Below are positions 23,205 through 33,531 of a stretch of 64,000 bases of DNA, piece by piece (positions within the stretch are counted from its first letter, which is position 1; every line of letters begins with the position of its first letter). The notes under the pieces were generated by a model that saw only the letters and a program-made list of their open reading frames with translations, ran no database searches and was not told the DNA's origin. The position numbers were made by a program, and so were the translations under genes. Source of the DNA: Morella rubra (taxonomy: Eukaryota > Streptophyta > Magnoliopsida > Fagales > Myricaceae); the NCBI GenBank assembly GCA_003952965.2, contig RXIC02000047.1, positions 4,856-68,855 on the forward strand, read 5' to 3'.

Positions 23205-23460
23205 TTACATGTCATGTGTCAACACTTGAATCCTCAAGTGTCGACACTTCTGGACTTGCTCGATTGTTTTCTTTGGAATTTGTATGTGTCGACACTATTC
23301 AACCATGTATCGACACACTGCTGTTCAAAAGACTGTGAAGTAAGTGCCGACACATGTTTTATATGTGTCAACACATGTTTCGAAAGGGCAGTTTTAAAAC
23401 GTCGATTCATTTGCATTCATTAACTTATCTTACATTTAATGAGTCGACACCTCATATACT
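23205..23460 (+). repeat. Palindromic GTGTCGACAC motif cluster between pol and env-like region
   Basis: At least seven variants of TGTCGACA (for example AAGTGTCGACACTT, ATGTGTCGACACTA, GTATCGACACA) lie within 250 bp. The same motif family is concentrated in the SIRE LTRs, but here it is internal, between the end of pol and the start of the env-like frame. Confidence 0.75.
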
Positions 23461-23637
23461 TAACCTCTAAAGCCCTAAAATCATTTCTCCCTCACTCTCA
23501 AACACCCTCGTGCCTTAAAACCTCTCAGTCGTCCATCTCCCTCACCACCAAACCTTACGACCTCTCTCTCCCATGACCTAATCTTCATCATTTCCCCTCA
23601 CTCTCCTCCAGATAACACCCTTACCATGCCTTCGAGA

Positions 23638-25460
23638 TGTCTAGTAGACGAAGGAAGAGAGTCTTCGACCGTGGCGAATCTTCTAGGCCAAGGCAGAGAC
23701 CAAGAAGAGAAGAGGAATCTATTGCTCCATCAGAGAGTCTCCCTTTTCGATCTAGACTCCACTAGCAACGATTTCACAGCGACTTCAACAATCGCAAGGT
23801 AATCTTTGGAAGATGGGTTTTGTTGTCATGGTTTATGGAAAATGTGTTTGATTTTCAGGAGCTATTTGAGGCATAGGGCTGGTCCAATTTTATTATTTTG
23901 AAGTGTGATTCATTTCCCAATTTAGTGAAACAATCGTATGCAAACTTTCATCTGAAAATGGGATTTGCTAATGGGCTTAATGTCATGGCAGGGCTTTAAG
24001 TCATATACATCCCCATAGATATTTCAGGGTAGTTATGGATGACCCTGGACTGAGGTTGTATTGCTCCTATGTGCATAGAGAGGTTTGTAACATTATACTC
24101 CCCAGGTTTGAGTATGTTACAGATCTATTACAAAATGAATCTTGGCCACCTCCTGTTGAACTTTCAAGGGTTGATGGGATGCTCTCAGATTTTTGATCTG
24201 CATGATGTTGAGACTGGTCCAAAGATCTCCTGGGAATACAATCAGAAGGTCTTATGTAATCTTGGATTTGGTTTGGCTTAATCATGGCATTTCCTGAAAT
24301 TCTGTAGAGTTCGTTCCTGGGCAGATGTAAGCCCATGATATCAGGGGTAGTGGATGACCCATGCTGAGGTCTGCTATTGCTAGTTAGCTGCAAAGGGACA
24401 AGTTGGAAGATGAGATGAGTATGTTAATTAGATTTATTTTGCACTATCATAATCATTGTGGGCGTATGTCCAGAACTCCATAGCTGTCATCATCCCCATA
24501 GCAGCCCTGATTTGACTGAGGTTGAGAAACCTATTGCTAGTTACCTAAATGTGCATAGGAGATTATTACATCACATGGTTTGTAACATTATACTCCCCAG
24601 GACGGGAAAATTTGAGTATGTTACTTTCCTAGATTTATTTGTGTTGTACTGCCTGATTACAAGGGGCCAAATGAATCTTGGCCACCTCCTGTTGAACCAT
24701 ATGAAGACAGCTTGTGAGAAGAAAAGGCAAGGGTTGCCTTATGGGATGCTCTTGACTCAGATTTTTGATCTGCATGATGTTGAGACCAGTGGTGAAGAAC
24801 GAGAAAAACCAAAGATCTCCTGGGAATACAATCAGAAGAATTTGTGTCTTATGGGCTTCGTTTCAAAATGAAGATGATGAATGGGTAAAGAAGGCAGTGG
24901 CAACTCCTTCTCAAGAGATTCAAAAGGAAGAAGCAAATGAAGAAGCAACTGAAGAAAAGGATCCAGAGGAAGTGGAACCAATGACTGAAGACAAAGTAGA
25001 GGATGACGTTCCAGTGTCAGCCTCTCCACAAACTCCACACACTCCAGCTATTGGCAGATCAATTGCTTCAGGATCTCATGTTACTAGGCTCGCTCTCCTG
25101 GAAGCCTCCGTTTCAGATCTCAGGGATCAATTGTTCTACTCATGTTGATCTATGGATAGGTTTTGAGGAGATCAAATCTTTATTAGCGTCTCATACTGCA
25201 AAGTTGGCTTTATCACTTCGTAAAGCTCGTCCTACTCACACCGTCTGCATCAAACACTTAGACATTAGTAGAAATGTGATGTGGGATTGATGGAAGACCT
25301 ACAGAGGCCATACAAATGATTTGAAGAAGTCTATGGATATCATGATTACTAACATCAACCGAGCTGCTACGACTATCACTCATCATGTTAATGTCTTCAC
25401 CGACTCGGATAGATATCTACGTCCCTACATGATTGCTTGGCTTAACTGGTTCAGCTAATC
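23638..25460 (+). pseudogene. SIRE env-like ORF (plant transposon protein), broken and partly duplicated
   Basis: SIRE elements carry an extra ORF after pol, often called env-like; its role is unproven. A start-like MSSRRRKRVFDRGESSRP lies at 23638. The conserved core appears twice. The better copy near 24665-24840 has NLGHLLLNHMKTACEKKRQG, LPYGMLLTQIFDLHDVE and KISWEYNQKN. An earlier gapped copy near 24140-24250 has NLGHLLLNFQG and QIFDLHDVETGPKISWEYNQ with several short blocks missing. After it come an acidic stretch rich in EE and TP, then a helical C-terminal segment with stops near 25320-25450. The AKGGE-coding end near 25557 matches element B. The coding capacity is destroyed. Confidence 0.75.
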
Positions 25461-25942
25461 CTGGTCAGATTTCATGGCAGAGTACTTGTCCCATCAAAGC
25501 TCTCAAGCTTAGCCATTCCCATTCATTTACCTTACCCTCCCTCTCTTTTTGATGATGCCAAAGGGGGAGAAGTATATGTAATATTGTCGTACTCTTTTTC
25601 ATAGAGAAAACATTCATTCCATTACATTTTCATATATCTTTGTAATTGTTTGACTCTGATTGCTTGTTATTAATGATTTTGTGTTAATTCTTTTTATCCT
25701 TACATAACTCTCTTTGATCTATTGCTTTTTCAAATTTGCCCTTGTCCGGTTTTTCTAAACTTGCTCAAGGTTTATTTCAAGTAATGATATAAAGAATATT
25801 GAACTTTTAAAAGTTTTTGGAAACCTTTTTAAAAGAAAAATGGAAAAATCAAAATTTTTAAACTTTTGCAACACCTTTTTAAAAACTTTTGCTTGTTTCA
25901 GGGGGAGCTTTGTTTTTCATTGCAAAGATAAAAAGTCATAAA
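25461..25942 (+). other. SIRE A 3' untranslated internal region
   Basis: AT-rich spacer between the env-like region and the polypurine tract, with TTTTTAAAAGAAAAAT-type simple stretches and CAGGGGGAGCTTTG. The matching stretch in element B is 42900-43420. No gene is seen. Confidence 0.7.
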
Positions 25943-25954
25943 AAAGGGGGAGAT
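25943..25954 (+). other. Polypurine tract of element A
   Basis: AAAGGGGGAGAT directly precedes the 3' LTR. Element B has the identical sequence in the same place. Confidence 0.88.
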
Positions 25955-27243
25955 TGTTAGCCCAAGGTTGATCTTGAGCTATCTAACTTGATTTTGATGA
26001 TAACAAATGATAAAATAGCTTTGAAAGTATTTTAGAATACGCGGTTGTCAATCCACTATTCAATCAAGAGTACTCAATTGTATTTAAATTTTATTTAATT
26101 CTTTATGCCCTATATTAGATTTAAACACTATGGCTTGCACCTAAACTATGCTATTTTTCATTGTAGGAGTTTTGAAGTTGAAATGAAGAATTGGATATCA
26201 AAAAGCACTGAAAAACTCTATCTGCCAAGATGGTGTCGACACATGGTTGACATGGTGTCGACACATAGCACAGAAGCCAAATTGCCATTTTGATGGTGTC
26301 GACACATGGGAAGCAATGTTACACATGTGAAGATGGTGTCAACACATGGTGAAGAAAGTGTTGACACATGCCACAGGCACCTGCGAGTCAGTTCCAGACT
26401 TGATGAAGGTGTCAACACATAGGCATATATGTGTCGACACATGTTGCGGGAACCCCGTTTTAAAAAGACGACTCAGCACGCGAATCAAGACGTCATTGCA
26501 CTTAGGACACATTTTCAACATTCAAAAAAGGTCCTCTAGGACTCCCAAAGACTGAAGACCTATAAAGGGAACCTTATGGAGAGAGAAAGAAAACTTTTGC
26601 ACAACTTTTGCCTCTCTACATCATCAATCTTGACCTAGCCTCCATTAAGTGAGAGAAAAGAGCAAAAGACAAAGGCTGCACGTTTTCCAAGAAAACTTGG
26701 TCTGCCATTGCTGTCATCATCATCAGATCTTGTCTTGTAGCCATTTATTAAGCTTTGTTTTGCTGATTTGGTTAGAGAGCTATTGTTTATTCATTCATAT
26801 CATTAAACTTTGAGAAACCTTTGAGTGTGGGATACACTTGGGCCTACCCGTGAGGATAGAAGAAATCTCATAGGCTTTGAGATTTGTGACAAATTGAAGA
26901 GTGAGCTCAGAAAAACTCTTGTAACGGTTACTTAGCACCCTGAGGCTAAGTTGTAGACACTATTGGATTATAGTGGAGAAGCCAAGGAAGGCATAGCCTT
27001 GGGGTGGACGTAGCAAGTCTTGGCCGAACCACCTAAAAATAGCGGCATTATCTCTCTTCCATACTCTTTACTTTATTGCTATTATTTATTGTTTATCTTT
27101 GGCCTTAACATTAAACATATTCAAATCTACACTTTTATTCGTTAAAAATGAGTATTTTTCTGATCTGATTTTTTATCAAAAAGGGACTAAATTTTTTATA
27201 AACCCAATTCAACCTCCCTCTTGGATTGATTTTCAGACTCACA
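25955..27243 (+). repeat. 3' LTR of SIRE element A
   Basis: Starts TGTTAGCCCAAGGTTGATC, ends TTTCAGACTCACA, and matches 14768-16043. The palindrome cluster is at about 26230-26445 and is better preserved than in the 5' copy (for example GGTGTCGACACATGG). Confidence 0.92.
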
Positions 27244-27248
27244 GCAGT

Positions 27249-28478
27249 GTATATGAGTAGAAGCAGAATGAATATCAGAACTTGGTAAAGTTGGTTTTAT
27301 TAATTGCAATCTTGAGTCTGACAAGTGTCCCAAATGACAATGCCATAGAGAATTTGATTTATGCGAACTGACATTACAAGAAGAAATATGTGAAGAATTA
27401 GAATCTGCAATCTGCAATTGATATGGACCTTGGTGCAGCTTAGCAATTCCAATCATTCTCAAGTGAGAAAGATCTTGAATATATCAGTCCATGAAGAAAA
27501 ATCAAACAACAGGAGAGGTCAGAGATGAGTTTACTTGCTGATATGAGATTTACAGAAAAATAAGGTATGTATAACACATTTGTTAATACAAAACCTTCTG
27601 CTTAAACTTTAAATTCAGGAGGGAATCCATGCAGCCTATAACACTTGTTGATTGTATGCCCAATTTTGCCACAGTGCGTACACTGAGGTTTATTAAAGGG
27701 CTTGCTGCCTCCTCTCGCTCCTTGTCCATTGTCAGTCTTAATAGCCATTACAATAGGCTATGTGTGATTGGATTTAGTACTAAGTTGTTCCTCCTCTTGT
27801 ACAATGAGAGAGAATACATTGTTGATGTTAGGTTGTGGACCAGAAATGAGAATCTGATCACGAGCAAGGGTGAAACAGTCATCTAAACCCATCAAGAACT
27901 AATAGTAAACTCACGTTCTTGGGTTGCAATGATGGATTTTGTTGCTTTGCATTCTGATCCACACACACACGTATCAATATGACAGTAAGCTTGGTAAAAT
28001 CGTTGCTGACAGAGACATTGCTTTGAGTGAGATTGGAAAAATTCTGACGTGTGTGAAACACACGAGGACCATTCGACTGAGTAAATCGTTCCCTCAAATC
28101 ATTCCAGACATGCTTTGCCGAATCTACGTACATCATAGAACCAGCAATTTCATTGGAAACAAAACTAAGCAACCATACTGTAACCATCATATCACATCTG
28201 ATCCAAGTAAAATAGGTAGAACTTTCTGGATTTGGTTTGATGAGACTACCGTCAATGCCTAACTTATTTTTGATCATGGAAGGACTTCATGTCGAATAGT
28301 TTTGTACACCAAGCAAGAGCTGTGACACAAGCACTGCTCCAAGATTCTCTGTCTGATGTAAGTACAGAGAGTTTGATGGATTATCATCTACGGATGAGAA
28401 TGTATTTGATGGAGGTTGATTTGAGATTGGTGAATTTGAAGGTGGTTGAAGTAAAGGAGATTCTGATTCTATAGTCAT
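27249..28478 (-). pseudogene. Copia E gag and pre-integrase region (5' portion)
   Basis: On the minus strand from 28478, MTIESESPLLQPPSN starts a gag of the retrotran-gag type. KNKLGIDGSLIKP, MMYVDSAKHVWNDLRERFTQ and SNGPRVFHTRQ lie near 28260-28060, then a CCHC knuckle (CTHCGKIGHTINKC, followed by YRLHGFPPEF) near 27690-27610. Near 27470-27260 is the pre-integrase finger, with LWHCHLGHLSDSRLQLIKP and a downstream HC. The protease is not evident between them and seems deleted or unrecognisable. The gag resembles that of Copia C at 59486. Stops and frameshifts are present. Confidence 0.85.
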
Positions 28479-28558
28479 GAAGACTGTTCGTGGTTTACAG
28501 AGAAACAGAATTGAGAATGAGAGAGATGTTGTGGAAGCTTTGAAGTTTCAGAGTAATT

Positions 28559-28570
28559 GCTCCGATACCA
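28559..28570 (-). other. Primer-binding site of element E
   Basis: GCTCCGATACCA on the plus strand is TGGTATCGGAGC on the minus strand, one base off the initiator-Met tRNA site. It directly follows the 5' LTR in the element's orientation. Confidence 0.88.
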
Positions 28571-28705
28571 TATCAGAATAATTTACTGTATTTAAATAAT
28601 GAGATTACATCTGTTTATATACATGAGTTCTTTGTAAAACTAACTAACCAACTTAACTATATAAGTCTAACAACTTATATTCTAGAACTTTATATAAGTC
28701 TAATA
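28571..28705 (-). repeat. 5' LTR of Copia element E
   Basis: 135 bp matching 11603-11761. It lacks about 20 bp near its minus-strand start that the 3' copy has. Flanked by AGGAC. Confidence 0.87.
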
Positions 28706-28751
28706 AGGACAGATATGTACTAACATAAATGCGGAAGAAATTGACCTTTAC

Positions 28752-29079
28752 CTGCATGATATAGCCGAGGTTTACAACCATGGCGCCATAGATGGGTTCA
28801 ACAACAACCTAATGCCCATCTTTCAGAACCTACAATCCTAGCATGTCGCCACACTCAAGTAAGAGAGTTATCCCACAGATGTCTCTGTGTGCATTAACCC
28901 CCATAACGTGCTCAAGTTCAGGACAAGGAGGATAACAATTCACCCTTACATCGCACATTCCTTCTTTGTAGTTGTCAAAGTATTGTTGACCTTCCAGCCC
29001 AAGTCCCATTTCTATGAATCTCCTCATAAGAAAAATTGCAGCCCTTCTCATATCTTTAGACTAAGCATCCAATGCTTTT
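28752..29079 (-). pseudogene. Penultimate exon of the 2-oxoglutarate/Fe(II) dioxygenase pseudogene
   Basis: The minus strand begins after an acceptor TTTTTGCTCTTTAG and ends at a donor CAG|GTAAAGG. Length (328 bp) and content fit the third exon of SRG1-like enzymes. VRVNCYPPCPELEHVMG leads into the metal-binding NAHRDICGITLLLE segment, which has H and D of the HxD motif, and the exon ends GAMVVNLGYIMQ. Three in-frame stops are present: one replaces a tyrosine near the start (KALDA-stop-SKDM), one follows GDMLGL, one follows LKDGH. The gene is dead. The last exon is at 11195-11437 across Copia element E. Upstream exons were not found. Confidence 0.88.
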
Positions 29080-29361
29080 CTAAAGAGCAAAAATTTGATA
29101 AAATGTGACATTCCAACAAAGAGGGAAACATCATTCAAATTATTTAAACAAAACAAAGGTTTGGCTGACCAATGACAGTTGAATCACTATTTTTGGTATC
29201 AGATATTGCAGATCTCAACCTCTGCACATGAAACAAACTCTTACAATTAGAGAGTTGCATCAAATCGGTCCTGGTTCCAATATACAAAATAGGGGAAGAA
29301 CAATATTAGTATCAGATAAACTCTAATAATATAAACTCATGATTTCTGAAACACTTGTATT
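29080..29361. other. Intron remnant of the dioxygenase pseudogene
   Basis: AT-rich sequence upstream of the dioxygenase exon, ending at the CTAGT target duplication of Copia element F. A weak acceptor-like site with RLRSAISD-type coding potential on the minus strand near 29190-29230 was not convincing as an exon. Confidence 0.45.
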
Positions 29362-29366
29362 CTAGT

Positions 29367-30672
29367 TGTAAGAAATATGCCCTAAAAATCATTTATCTAA
29401 ATAATTGATATTTAGATGCCACGTGTTTATATTTATTTATTGGTAATATGTTGTGACATAAGATGTTATACGATTATTATTGAGTGACATTGTAGAAAAG
29501 TCATGCCAATGATTAATGAATCAAAGGCGGAAGTATGATTTTTCGGTTCCTTGTTCACTTGATGTTTTATTCTAGACCGAGGCACATATTGATGTATAAT
29601 AGGTCTACACTCGTTGTGCCTCTATTTAATAGGATGATGGACTTCGTCATTGAGGTGGTGACCTTAAGCAAACGAGTGGGTGCAATGTAAGAGTACATGC
29701 ACTGAACGGGATCAAATATGAATACCATCTGGAATTGATCACTAATGTTGAGAAGGTATTCAGCACAATTAGTTTATTGTATCCTTAGACCTGAGAGGTT
29801 TATATGGATCTATTTGTTGTGTACTTGTGCTTTGACTGAGTTGTTTAGTGATGATCTTTCTAGGTCAAATATTCCAGATAACGTTGGGTCTTATACATAA
29901 TAAATGGGTTTGTATAAATGCTCAATAAGGAATCCACTAGTTTCTTGATGAGGCAGTATATTCAAGATATTTGTATAGGGTTGGACTAGAAAAAGAATCC
30001 ATTGACTAATGGTATTTTGTTAAAATGTTTTCAAAATTAATATATATATATATTATATATATTATATTTATTTGTCAAATTTTTCTGGAAACAATTGATA
30101 GTCTAACGAGTTACAGATTGTGAATTAAAATTATATGAGTTAGAGACTTAATCGGTGATATGATTCCAGTCCTATTACTTATGTGGAATATAGTATGGTG
30201 GAAGGATAAATAAAAGAATATTGTTAGCAAAAGGGATTTCACAAATCAATCTCAAATTCTCGGGAGTGAATTGTAATATGTTGATGGACATTATTACAAT
30301 TAGTAGAAGCCCAAAATTCAGAATAAAAGAATATAAGGGAGTTAATGGAAAAAGAGTTTTTCATGTGATCCTACGGTCGAGATCTGAGATCCTTAATGAT
30401 CTCACACACTATCACAGCTAGGGTTTTCATATATAAGGATAGCATGAGATAGTCTACCCTAAATTGACAAATTGTTAGTTTGAGGGTTAGCCATCATGAC
30501 TCAGAGAAAACCCTACACAGTTGTGAGCATGGAGATGAATGAGACAAAACACTTGGGCTGCTAATGTGAAATTCTCAAGATTGTGAGATCGACAAGAACC
30601 TGAAGATTATTGAAGAATTCTCGAGATCAACAAAGAAAATTGGTAAGTTAATTTTTCGCCGGCAAACTTTCA
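29367..30672 (+). repeat. 5' LTR of Copia element F
   Basis: Starts TGTAAGAAATATGCCC and ends GCAAACTTTCA. A TATA-like TTCATATATAAGGATAGC lies near 30427. It matches 45223-46519 closely and 1765-2967 more distantly. Confidence 0.92.
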
Positions 30673-30673
30673 G

Positions 30674-30686
30674 TGGTATTAGAGGC
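30674..30686 (+). other. Primer-binding site of element F
   Basis: TGGTATTAGAGGC follows the LTR with one intervening base. It is two bases from the standard initiator-Met site TGGTATCAGAGC. Confidence 0.8.
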
Positions 30687-31933
30687 AAGTTAGTTGAACC
30701 TCATACTCTTGAGATCTACATCACAGTTTGTTAAGAATATTCATGGTAATCGATTATGTGATTTATTTTGAAAATAGTTTTCAAATAGATCATTTTGTTC
30801 TTTACGGTTTGTGAAATCGTGTGAAGAATAATTTTTCGAAACCTATATGATTAGGTTATTATGAATGTTTTGGTTTTTGTTTTAAAAGCCGATCAAATTT
30901 TTTGCCATTAATTTTTTTGGAAATCGTATGAATAGATGTTCTTTGGATTTTCATCTTTTACGTTTTGATTATATCAAACGTAAGAAATCCTTGTATTTGT
31001 TAACGGATTGCTGCTTCGTCATAGAATTGGATTATGAATCAATTGTTTTATGAAATTGTTTGTCAATTATTGTTTGATATTCGGATTATTAAAGAAAGTT
31101 ATGTATACGAGGAGAAAGGGAGAAACAGTTTCTCTCTCACCAAGAAGTGGCCGGCAGCATGGTGGGTTGCTGCCAGGCCACTGATCGGAGTTACTGGCTG
31201 GAGCACGCCTGGTATGACCGGGGTAGCTCCAACCAGCAGCTGTTCTAAGGTGTCTCGGCCTTGAAGGCCGAGAACACCTCAAGAGAGCCACACCAACACA
31301 GGTGTGGGGGCTGACCACTGGCGGCCACTAGCTCGCCGGCCGGCAGCACAATAGCCGCCGGTGAGCTGCCAGACCAACGTCCGACCAGGATCTTGCCAAA
31401 CGTGGCCAACAAGGGCGGCTGGGCTGGCTACTGCCACCCCTTTCCTCTTGGGCACCAAACGGCACCCAGACATGTGCTATCTGGGTCACCCGTTTGGGCC
31501 AAGCGGGTAGGGCAAAAGTTGCCTTACCCGACCCATTTTCAAGTTTTTAGTGAATGGGCTATTTTCACCGTTTGGGCTGAAGTTTTTATTAAGCCCAGTT
31601 TTGTTTTAAAAGTAGAGGCCCAATAGTTGGGCCAGGATTTGAAATTAAAAAAAAAAAAAAAAACTCGTGGGCTTCTTTTGTATACGCATGGGCTGTATTT
31701 TAAAAGGTGGGCTGAAGAAATTTTTGAAGGAAAAGCCCGGTTCTACAGTTTTTTAAAAGGGCATCAAAGCCGTCTGAAATGTTTAAACGTTTAGGGCTGC
31801 TTTAAAACGTTAAAGGCCGTTTTTTTTTGTATGAAATGTGAGGCCCGTTTTTGTTTGAATAAAATCCTTGTTGGACTATTTTATAAAACTTTGGGCCGAA
31901 TTTTTTTTAACTAGTAAAAGCCCCCTTTGTTTT
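30687..31933 (+). other. Element F leader with a GC-rich block
   Basis: No gag is recognisable. The first 450 bases are AT-rich. From about 31140 to 31530 the sequence turns strikingly GC-rich, with GCCGGCAGCATGGTGG, TCGCCGGCCGGCAGC and a long hairpin (AGGTGTCTCGGCC at 31248 pairing with GGCCGAGAACACCT at 31266). Short frames here do not resemble known proteins. Afterwards come GGGCC-type phrases and a run of A at 31650. Confidence 0.6.
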
Positions 31934-31938
31934 TAAAC

Positions 31939-33526
31939 TGTTAGCCCAAGGTTGTTTTGCAAACAATCTATAATTGATTTTGATGATAACAAAAAATTCT
32001 AAGTTTTGAAGGATTTTAGATTTTACATTATCAATCCACTATTTAATGTATTTCAAAGGATTGAAGTTATTTCCTTAAACTATTTTTAAGCGGACTTGAA
32101 CACCATTACACAAGTTGATAAGATCAATTTTTCATATTGTAGGTGTTTAAAGAAGTGTTGGAATGGTTTGGATGCTTTAAAGTTGGATTTTCTCTTCAGC
32201 AAAACACATTGAACATGTGTCGACACATTGACTGTCTCCCGAGAGCTTATTTCCAGGCCATTCAAAGTGATTTTTGGCTAAGTATGGGAAGTGTCGACAC
32301 ATTGAAGGCATGTGTCGACACATTGAACTGTCTCCCGAGAGCTTATTTCCAGGCCATTCAAAGTGATTTTTTGGCTAAGTATGGGAAGTGTCGACACATT
32401 GAAGGCATGTGTCGACACATTGCACTGTCTCCCGAGAGCAAAATTTCAGACCATGTTTTAATGTGTCAGCACATAGCACAATGTGTCGACACATGGTGCA
32501 AATTTGCAAAAATCTGGAATGACGCCAGATCGTCCAAAATGGTTCTCAAATGACTTTTAAACCCCTCCAACGGTAAAATGAAGCCACTTGATGACCGTTG
32601 AAGACCTAGGGGCTATAAGAAGAACGAGATGGAGAGAGAAGAAAAAGCTCGATCATCATCGCAACATATAGAGAGAGAAAAAGCCAAGATCCAAAGAAAT
32701 CCATTTGCTGATTCCTTCAAGTCCAAGAGCTCTCATTGTAAAATCTTCTTCTCTTGCTCATCATTGACGACCTAGCATCCAAAGAGAGAGATTTCTTGAA
32801 GAAGAGACAACACACTTTGCAATCAATCGTGCCCTAACTTCTAGAGAGAGAAAGTGCTTTGAAGAAAGAGAAAACCGCATCTACCAAGAAAGCTTGTGCT
32901 CCTACTTGCCAAACTTTAGGTTTCATTCAAGTATCTTGTCCTCTTGCACTTTATTGAGCTTTTCATTTGCTAATTTGGCTTAGAGAGCCATTCTACACGT
33001 TGTGAGCTTTCCATTTGCATATTCGGCTTAAAGAGCCATTCCTTATTGTATCATTATTTGTAAAACACTTGAGTGTTGGGAAAACACTTGTCCTACTTGT
33101 GAGGGTAGAAGAAATCCCTTGGGTTTTGGGATTTGTGAGAGAGTTGAAGCGTGAGCTCGCAAAAACGCTTTGTAAAGGTTCCTTAGCACCCGGAAGCTAA
33201 GGTGTATTTGCTATTTGGAGAATAGTGAAGGAAGCCCAAGGAAGTCAATAGCCTTGGGGGTGGACGTAGGCAAGTGTTGGCCGAACCACCTAAAATTACG
33301 GTGTCATCTCTCTAACTCTATTCTCTTACTTTCAGTACATATTCATATTGTGGAGATTTATGCTTTATCATTATTGCTTATATTTTGCTTAGCATTATAC
33401 ACTTTCAGATCTTCCTTTTTAATTGTTAAAAGGGGTATTTTTTTAGATTTGGGTTTTTATCGAAAAAGGACTAAAGTTTTTAAAAACCCAATTCACCCCC
33501 CTCTTGGGTTGTTATTTAGACTCACA
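31939..33526 (+). mobile_element. Solo LTR of a SIRE-type Copia (1588 bp) in element F leader
   Basis: Starts TGTTAGCCCAAGGTTG, ends TTTAGACTCACA, flanked by TAAAC at 31934-31938 and 33527-33531. It matches the solo LTR at 8800 and the LTRs of element B. The U3 part has a 96-97-bp tandem repeat beginning CTGTCTCCCGAGAGC at 32232, 32328 and 32425, each full unit carrying two GTGTCGACACATTG palindromes. No internal sequence is present. Confidence 0.92.
32232..32445 (+). repeat. 96-97-bp minisatellite in a SIRE LTR
   Basis: Two full units and the start of a third. Each unit runs from CTGTCTCCCGAGAGC through GGCCATTCAAAGTGATTTTT to two GTGTCGACACATTG motifs. The single-unit state is seen in the other SIRE LTRs of the window. 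Confidence 0.9.
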
Positions 33527-33531
33527 TAAAC

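Larger units (their letters stand above)
14768..27243 (+). mobile_element. SIRE-type Copia element A with env-like region; nested solo LTR inside
   Basis: Flanked by GCAGT at 14763-14767 and 27244-27248. LTRs are 1276 and 1289 bp, starting TGTTAGCC and ending GACTCACA. Between them lie the PBS, gag, protease, integrase, RT, RNase H, an env-like region and the AAAAAGGGGGAGAT polypurine tract. The long LTRs and the extra region after pol are features of the SIRE/Maximus lineage. The RNase H domain is cut by a 2.3-kb solo LTR. The first 150 bp of the two LTRs differ at about six positions. The element is inserted in the opposite orientation within element E. Confidence 0.93.
11603..28705 (-). 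mobile_element. Copia element E, minus strand, split by SIRE element A
   Basis: Short LTRs (159 and 135 bp) face each other and are flanked by AGGAC at 11598-11602 and 28706-28710. On the minus strand the order is 5' LTR, PBS, gag, pre-integrase domain, integrase, RT, RNase H, PPT, 3' LTR, which is the Ty1/Copia order. SIRE element A interrupts the integrase region. The LTR ends read TATTAGAC...TGATA on the minus strand rather than TG...CA, which is unusual, but both copies and the target duplication agree. Without element A the length is about 4.6 kb. All domains are broken. Confidence 0.9.

Noticed and set aside
29180..29240. Possible small dioxygenase exon (RLRSAISD...) on the minus strand
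   Set aside because: Too short and the following residues do not fit the family.
31034..31626. Short plus and minus frames in the GC-rich leader of element F as genes
   Set aside because: Mutually overlapping frames produced by high GC; no domain or conservation cue.
32215..32490. Regularly spaced repeats resembling a CRISPR array
   Set aside because: Plant LTR context, a 97-bp tandem unit and palindromic motifs; no spacer structure or cas genes.
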